DNA of 7,139 nt. Source: Candidatus Sulfopaludibacter sp. SbA3 (lineage in GTDB: Bacteria > Acidobacteriota > Terriglobia > 20CM-2-55-15). The stretch's first letter is position 1. Every line of letters begins with the position of its first letter. A program made the position numbers and the translations under genes. Where the stretch lies: assembly GCA_945861845.1 (NCBI GenBank), contig CAMAWS010000162.1, positions 1 to 7,139 on the forward strand, written 5' to 3'. Below, in pieces: positions 5,002 through 7,139 of the stretch. A model generated the notes under the pieces. It saw only the letters and a program-made list of their open reading frames with translations. It had not been told where the DNA came from and ran no database searches.

Positions 5002-7139
5002 TTGAACATACTTGCCGCCGTGCGCGAAAGCACAAGCGGGAAACTGGTCATTTTTGCCGGGCTGGAAGCCGGCGTCGGAAAGGCGATTTGCGCAGCCAAT
5101 GTTGCGGTCCGTCTTTCACAACGCTGGAAGTGTGTCGTTATCGACATGGACGCCGCATCCGGCAATCTCCACAAGTATCTTGGGGTACCGCCTCCGGATC
5201 CGCGGACCTGGGAATCCCCGGAAGATCCATTTACTTCTCTTTCGTCTTTCAAAACCAAAACCCGATTCCCCAACCTCGATTTCATTCACTGGTCAGCGGA
5301 ATTTCCTCCTGTCGATCTCTTTTGCCAGACTCTTCAGTCCTACCCTGCCGATTACGTATTTTTGACCTTGAACCCGGGCGCCAGTGACGAAGCGCTGGAC
5401 CTGTTCGCTGCAGCCGATATCCCGATACTTGTAACCAGTCCCAGCGGCGCCATGCAGGACAAGGCTCTCGACTTTCTCCGTCGCTTTTCGTGGCGTGGTT
5501 TCGGAGACCGGCAGGTCTACATCATCCTGAACCAGCTGCAGCGTGGAGGCGAAGAGAGGGAGAACAAGGCCCTGATCGAAAAGGCCAGGCACAGCTTCGG
5601 CCTGAACGTAAACGTTTTCGGAACGGTCTTGTACAACCCGGATGCGCTCACAAACATTTTCCTGGGTGCGGCGCCTGCGCCACCGAGGTCGAAGAGTCAA
5701 ACGACTCTTGTCTTTGAAGACATGACATTAAAAATTGAACGACTCCTCCCGCGCGGTGATTCATCGAAAGGCGGGAACGTCCCTGCACGCCGAGCAGCCG
5801 GCCTCGTCGCCACGCTGTCGGAGTCGGCGCGGGAGGCCGTTGCGGCGTCCATCGGTGGAAAATCGCGGAGACTCGAGGAGGAGCTGCGGCGGAAAGATGA
5901 AATCATCCGCAGCCTCCATCAGCGTTACGACGTGGCCGTCGCAGACCTGCAGCAAATGCTGAAGAACAGGAACGCCCAGGTGGCCGATCACGCCGCAACG
6001 ATTCAAGCTCTCCAGGAGGAAATTCGCCAGGGCAATGACAGGATCTCGGAGCGCACGAACCGGTTCCTGGATCTTGAGAGCGCCATTGCGACGCGCGAAG
6101 CAGAAGTCCGGAATCTGCAGGATCAAATCCAGAGGTTCGAGCAAACCAATGCCATGTTGGCGCTGGACCGAACTGAAGCCATGCGCCGCGTGACCGAACA
6201 GTTGGCGGAGCAGGCCAGGCAAGCGGGCGAAGCGGAACACACAATCGCCGCAAAACATGCCGAAATTCGCGGGCTTGAAGGCGAACTGAATCGCATTCAA
6301 GAAGACAGCCGCGCACTCGCCCAGGAGATCGCGCGGGAAAAGCAGGAGAAACTCTCCTTGCAGGCACTGAACCAGCGTGTCATCGCCGAGTTGAGCCAGA
6401 AAGCCGCACAGCTGTCGGAAATGATATCCAGCCAGGCGAAGCTTGAAAGCGATTTCAAGGACGCGATAGCGGCAGAGCGCATGGAGATTCAGCGGGTCGA
6501 AGACGAACTGAGTCGAATCAAGGAAGCCAATCGCGCCTTGACTGAAGAGAAGCTGTCGCTCCAGCAGGCGAACCGGGAAATCAAGGACGAATCATCAGAA
6601 ATTCAACGGCTCAAGGATGAGATCGATCGACATGCCGAGGATACGCGGATTCTCACCGACGAAAACACCGCCCTGCAGCGCACGAATCAGGGCATTGCGG
6701 TGGAACGAAACGAGACGGTTCGCCGGCTCACCAAGCAGTTGAAAGACGAAAACAGGAGGTCATCCGAACTGGAAGCCGCGATAGCCGAAAATCGTTCGGA
6801 AATCCAGCGGCTGAAAGATGAAGCGGGCCGGATCGTCGAGCCGAGTCCTGATTTGACTGAACAACTGGCCGCTCAAACCAGACGCGCAGACGAACTGGAA
6901 GCCACCATTGCGGCAAGCCAGGGAGACGTTCACCGCATCGAGGAAGAGATCAACCAGTTGAGGGACGCCAATTCCGCGCTCGGCGGCCAAATGGCCGAAC
7001 AAATTGCAGGAGCTGCTGAACTTGAGGCGCTCATCGCGGCCAACCAGGCACATATTCACAGCCTCGAAGACGAACTGAGCCGTCTCAGGAATACCAATTC
7101 GCTTCTCGCCGAAGAGAAGCGAGCCCTGCAGCATACGAC
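5002..7139 (+). CDS. MinD/ParA-superfamily pseudo-ATPase fused to a long coiled coil (3' end outside window)
   Basis: One frame stays open from 4897 to the right edge, giving at least 712 residues. No ATG lies near the N-terminus; TTG at 5002 is chosen, with TTG at 4990 equally possible and neither having a Shine-Dalgarno. Residues 14-225 look like a MinD/FlhG/ParA or BY-kinase-type P-loop fold: KLVIFAGLEAGVGKA (14-28) at the Walker A position, CVVIDMDAASGNLHKYLG (44-61) matching the aspartate-bearing Walker A' strand, DYVFLTLNPGASDEAL (117-132) at Walker B, and a later strand VYIILNQ (172-178). The site is degraded. The signature lysine of KGGxGKT is E22, the Mg-binding Thr/Ser after K27 is A28, and the Walker B aspartate is absent. 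A Pro/Ser/Arg-rich linker (225-270) leads to heptad-rich coiled coil from about 275 to the edge, with no transmembrane segment. It is probably a scaffold, polarity or filament-forming protein that may bind nucleotide without hydrolysis. The role is unknown. Confidence 0.85.
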   Translation, partial: MNILAAVRESTSGKLVIFAGLEAGVGKAICAANVAVRLSQRWKCVVIDMDAASGNLHKYLGVPPPDPRTWESPEDPFTSLSSFKTKTRFPNLDFIHWSAEFPPVDLFCQTLQSYPADYVFLTLNPGASDEALDLFAAADIPILVTSPSGAMQDKALDFLRRFSWRGFGDRQVYIILNQLQRGGEERENKALIEKARHSFGLNVNVFGTVLYNPDALTNIFLGAAPAPPRSKSQTTLVFEDMTLKIERLLPRGDSSKGGNVPARRAAGLVATLSESAREAVAASIGGKSRRLEEELRRKDEIIRSLHQRYDVAVADLQQMLKNRNAQVADHAATIQALQEEIRQGNDRISERTNRFLDLESAIATREAEVRNLQDQIQRFEQTNAMLALDRTEAMRRVTEQLAEQARQAGEAEHTIAAKHAEIRGLEGELNRIQEDSRALAQEIAREKQEKLSLQALNQRVIAELSQKAAQLSEMISSQAKLESDFKDAIAAERMEIQRVEDELSRIKEANRALTEEKLSLQQANREIKDESSEIQRLKDEIDRHAEDTRILTDENTALQRTNQGIAVERNETVRRLTKQLKDENRRSSELEAAIAENRSEIQRLKDEAGRIVEPSPDLTEQLAAQTRRADELEATIAASQGDVHRIEEEINQLRDANSALGGQMAEQIAGAAELEALIAANQAHIHSLEDELSRLRNTNSLLAEEKRALQHT
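6769..7139 (+). repeat. 42-residue (126-bp) repeats in the coiled coil
   Basis: Three units start at 6769, 6895 and 7021, exactly 126 bp apart, and the third is cut 7 bp short by the window edge. Each opens with LEAxIA and continues with a run of the form I/V-x-x-L/I-x-x-E. Forty-two residues equal six heptads, so the repeat preserves coiled-coil register. Looser copies of the same motif occur earlier, with the anchor isoleucine at residues 362, 415, 489 and 527 at irregular spacing. The pattern suggests growth of the rod by internal duplication, and more units probably follow outside the window. Confidence 0.7.

Noticed and set aside
5692..5709. Perfect hairpin AAGAGTC-AAAC-GACTCTT inside the coiled-coil gene, followed by a weak T-rich stretch
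   Set aside because: The stem is only 7 bp, moderately AT-rich, and the T-run is broken. It falls in the middle of a clearly continuous reading frame, so a terminator is not supported.
5761..6300. Minus-strand open frame of 179 codons
   Set aside because: It is antisense to the coiled-coil gene. Heptad-rich sequence with Glu, Gln, Lys and Leu codons often leaves the opposite strand open and yields Leu/Phe-rich nonsense, as seen here.
6760..7134. Minus-strand open frame of 124 codons with apparent internal repeats
   Set aside because: It is a mirror of the 126-bp repeats on the plus strand, with no domain or start signal of its own.

Overview
The window is a GC-rich bacterial chromosome segment (roughly 58-60 % G+C by eye). 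It holds four genes on the minus strand and one large gene on the plus strand. Two of the genes run off the ends of the window. No RNA genes, CRISPR arrays, transposases or phage genes were seen. The taxon cannot be fixed from this sequence. The GC content, the abundance of exported proteins (a lipoprotein-like M1 peptidase and a Sec-exported peroxiredoxin) and the intergenic palindromic repeats would suit a soil Acidobacteriota-type genome, with Myxococcota or Verrucomicrobiota as alternatives. This is a low-confidence inference.

Layout: (1) 1-609, minus: the first 203 residues of an SNF2/HepA-like DNA helicase, cut by the left edge. (2) 645-1400, minus: truA, a complete tRNA pseudouridine synthase. 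(3) 1401-1640: a 240-bp gap whose right part (1472-1619) is a nested palindromic, REP/BIME-like element. (4) 1641-2201, minus: an exported one-cysteine peroxiredoxin with a strong Shine-Dalgarno. (5) 2254-4806, minus: an M1-family zinc aminopeptidase with a lipoprotein-like signal peptide. (6) 4807-5001: the divergent intergenic region. It contains a 35-bp inverted repeat (34/35 matching) whose arms are built from tandem 7-bp ATTGANN units. (7) About 5002 to beyond 7139, plus: one uninterrupted ORF encoding a MinD/ParA-superfamily domain with a degraded nucleotide-binding site, fused to at least 435 residues of coiled coil that ends in 42-residue repeats.

The four minus-strand genes run in the order M1 peptidase, peroxiredoxin, truA, helicase. 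The first two are 52 bp apart and could be co-transcribed. The palindromic element separates them from truA. The helicase starts only 35 bp after the truA stop. Peptidase and peroxiredoxin both appear to act outside the cytoplasm; truA is housekeeping; the helicase belongs to a type often found in defence or accessory DNA. The most unusual item is the plus-strand pseudo-ATPase/coiled-coil protein, which looks like a cytoskeletal, scaffold or polarity protein of unknown role.
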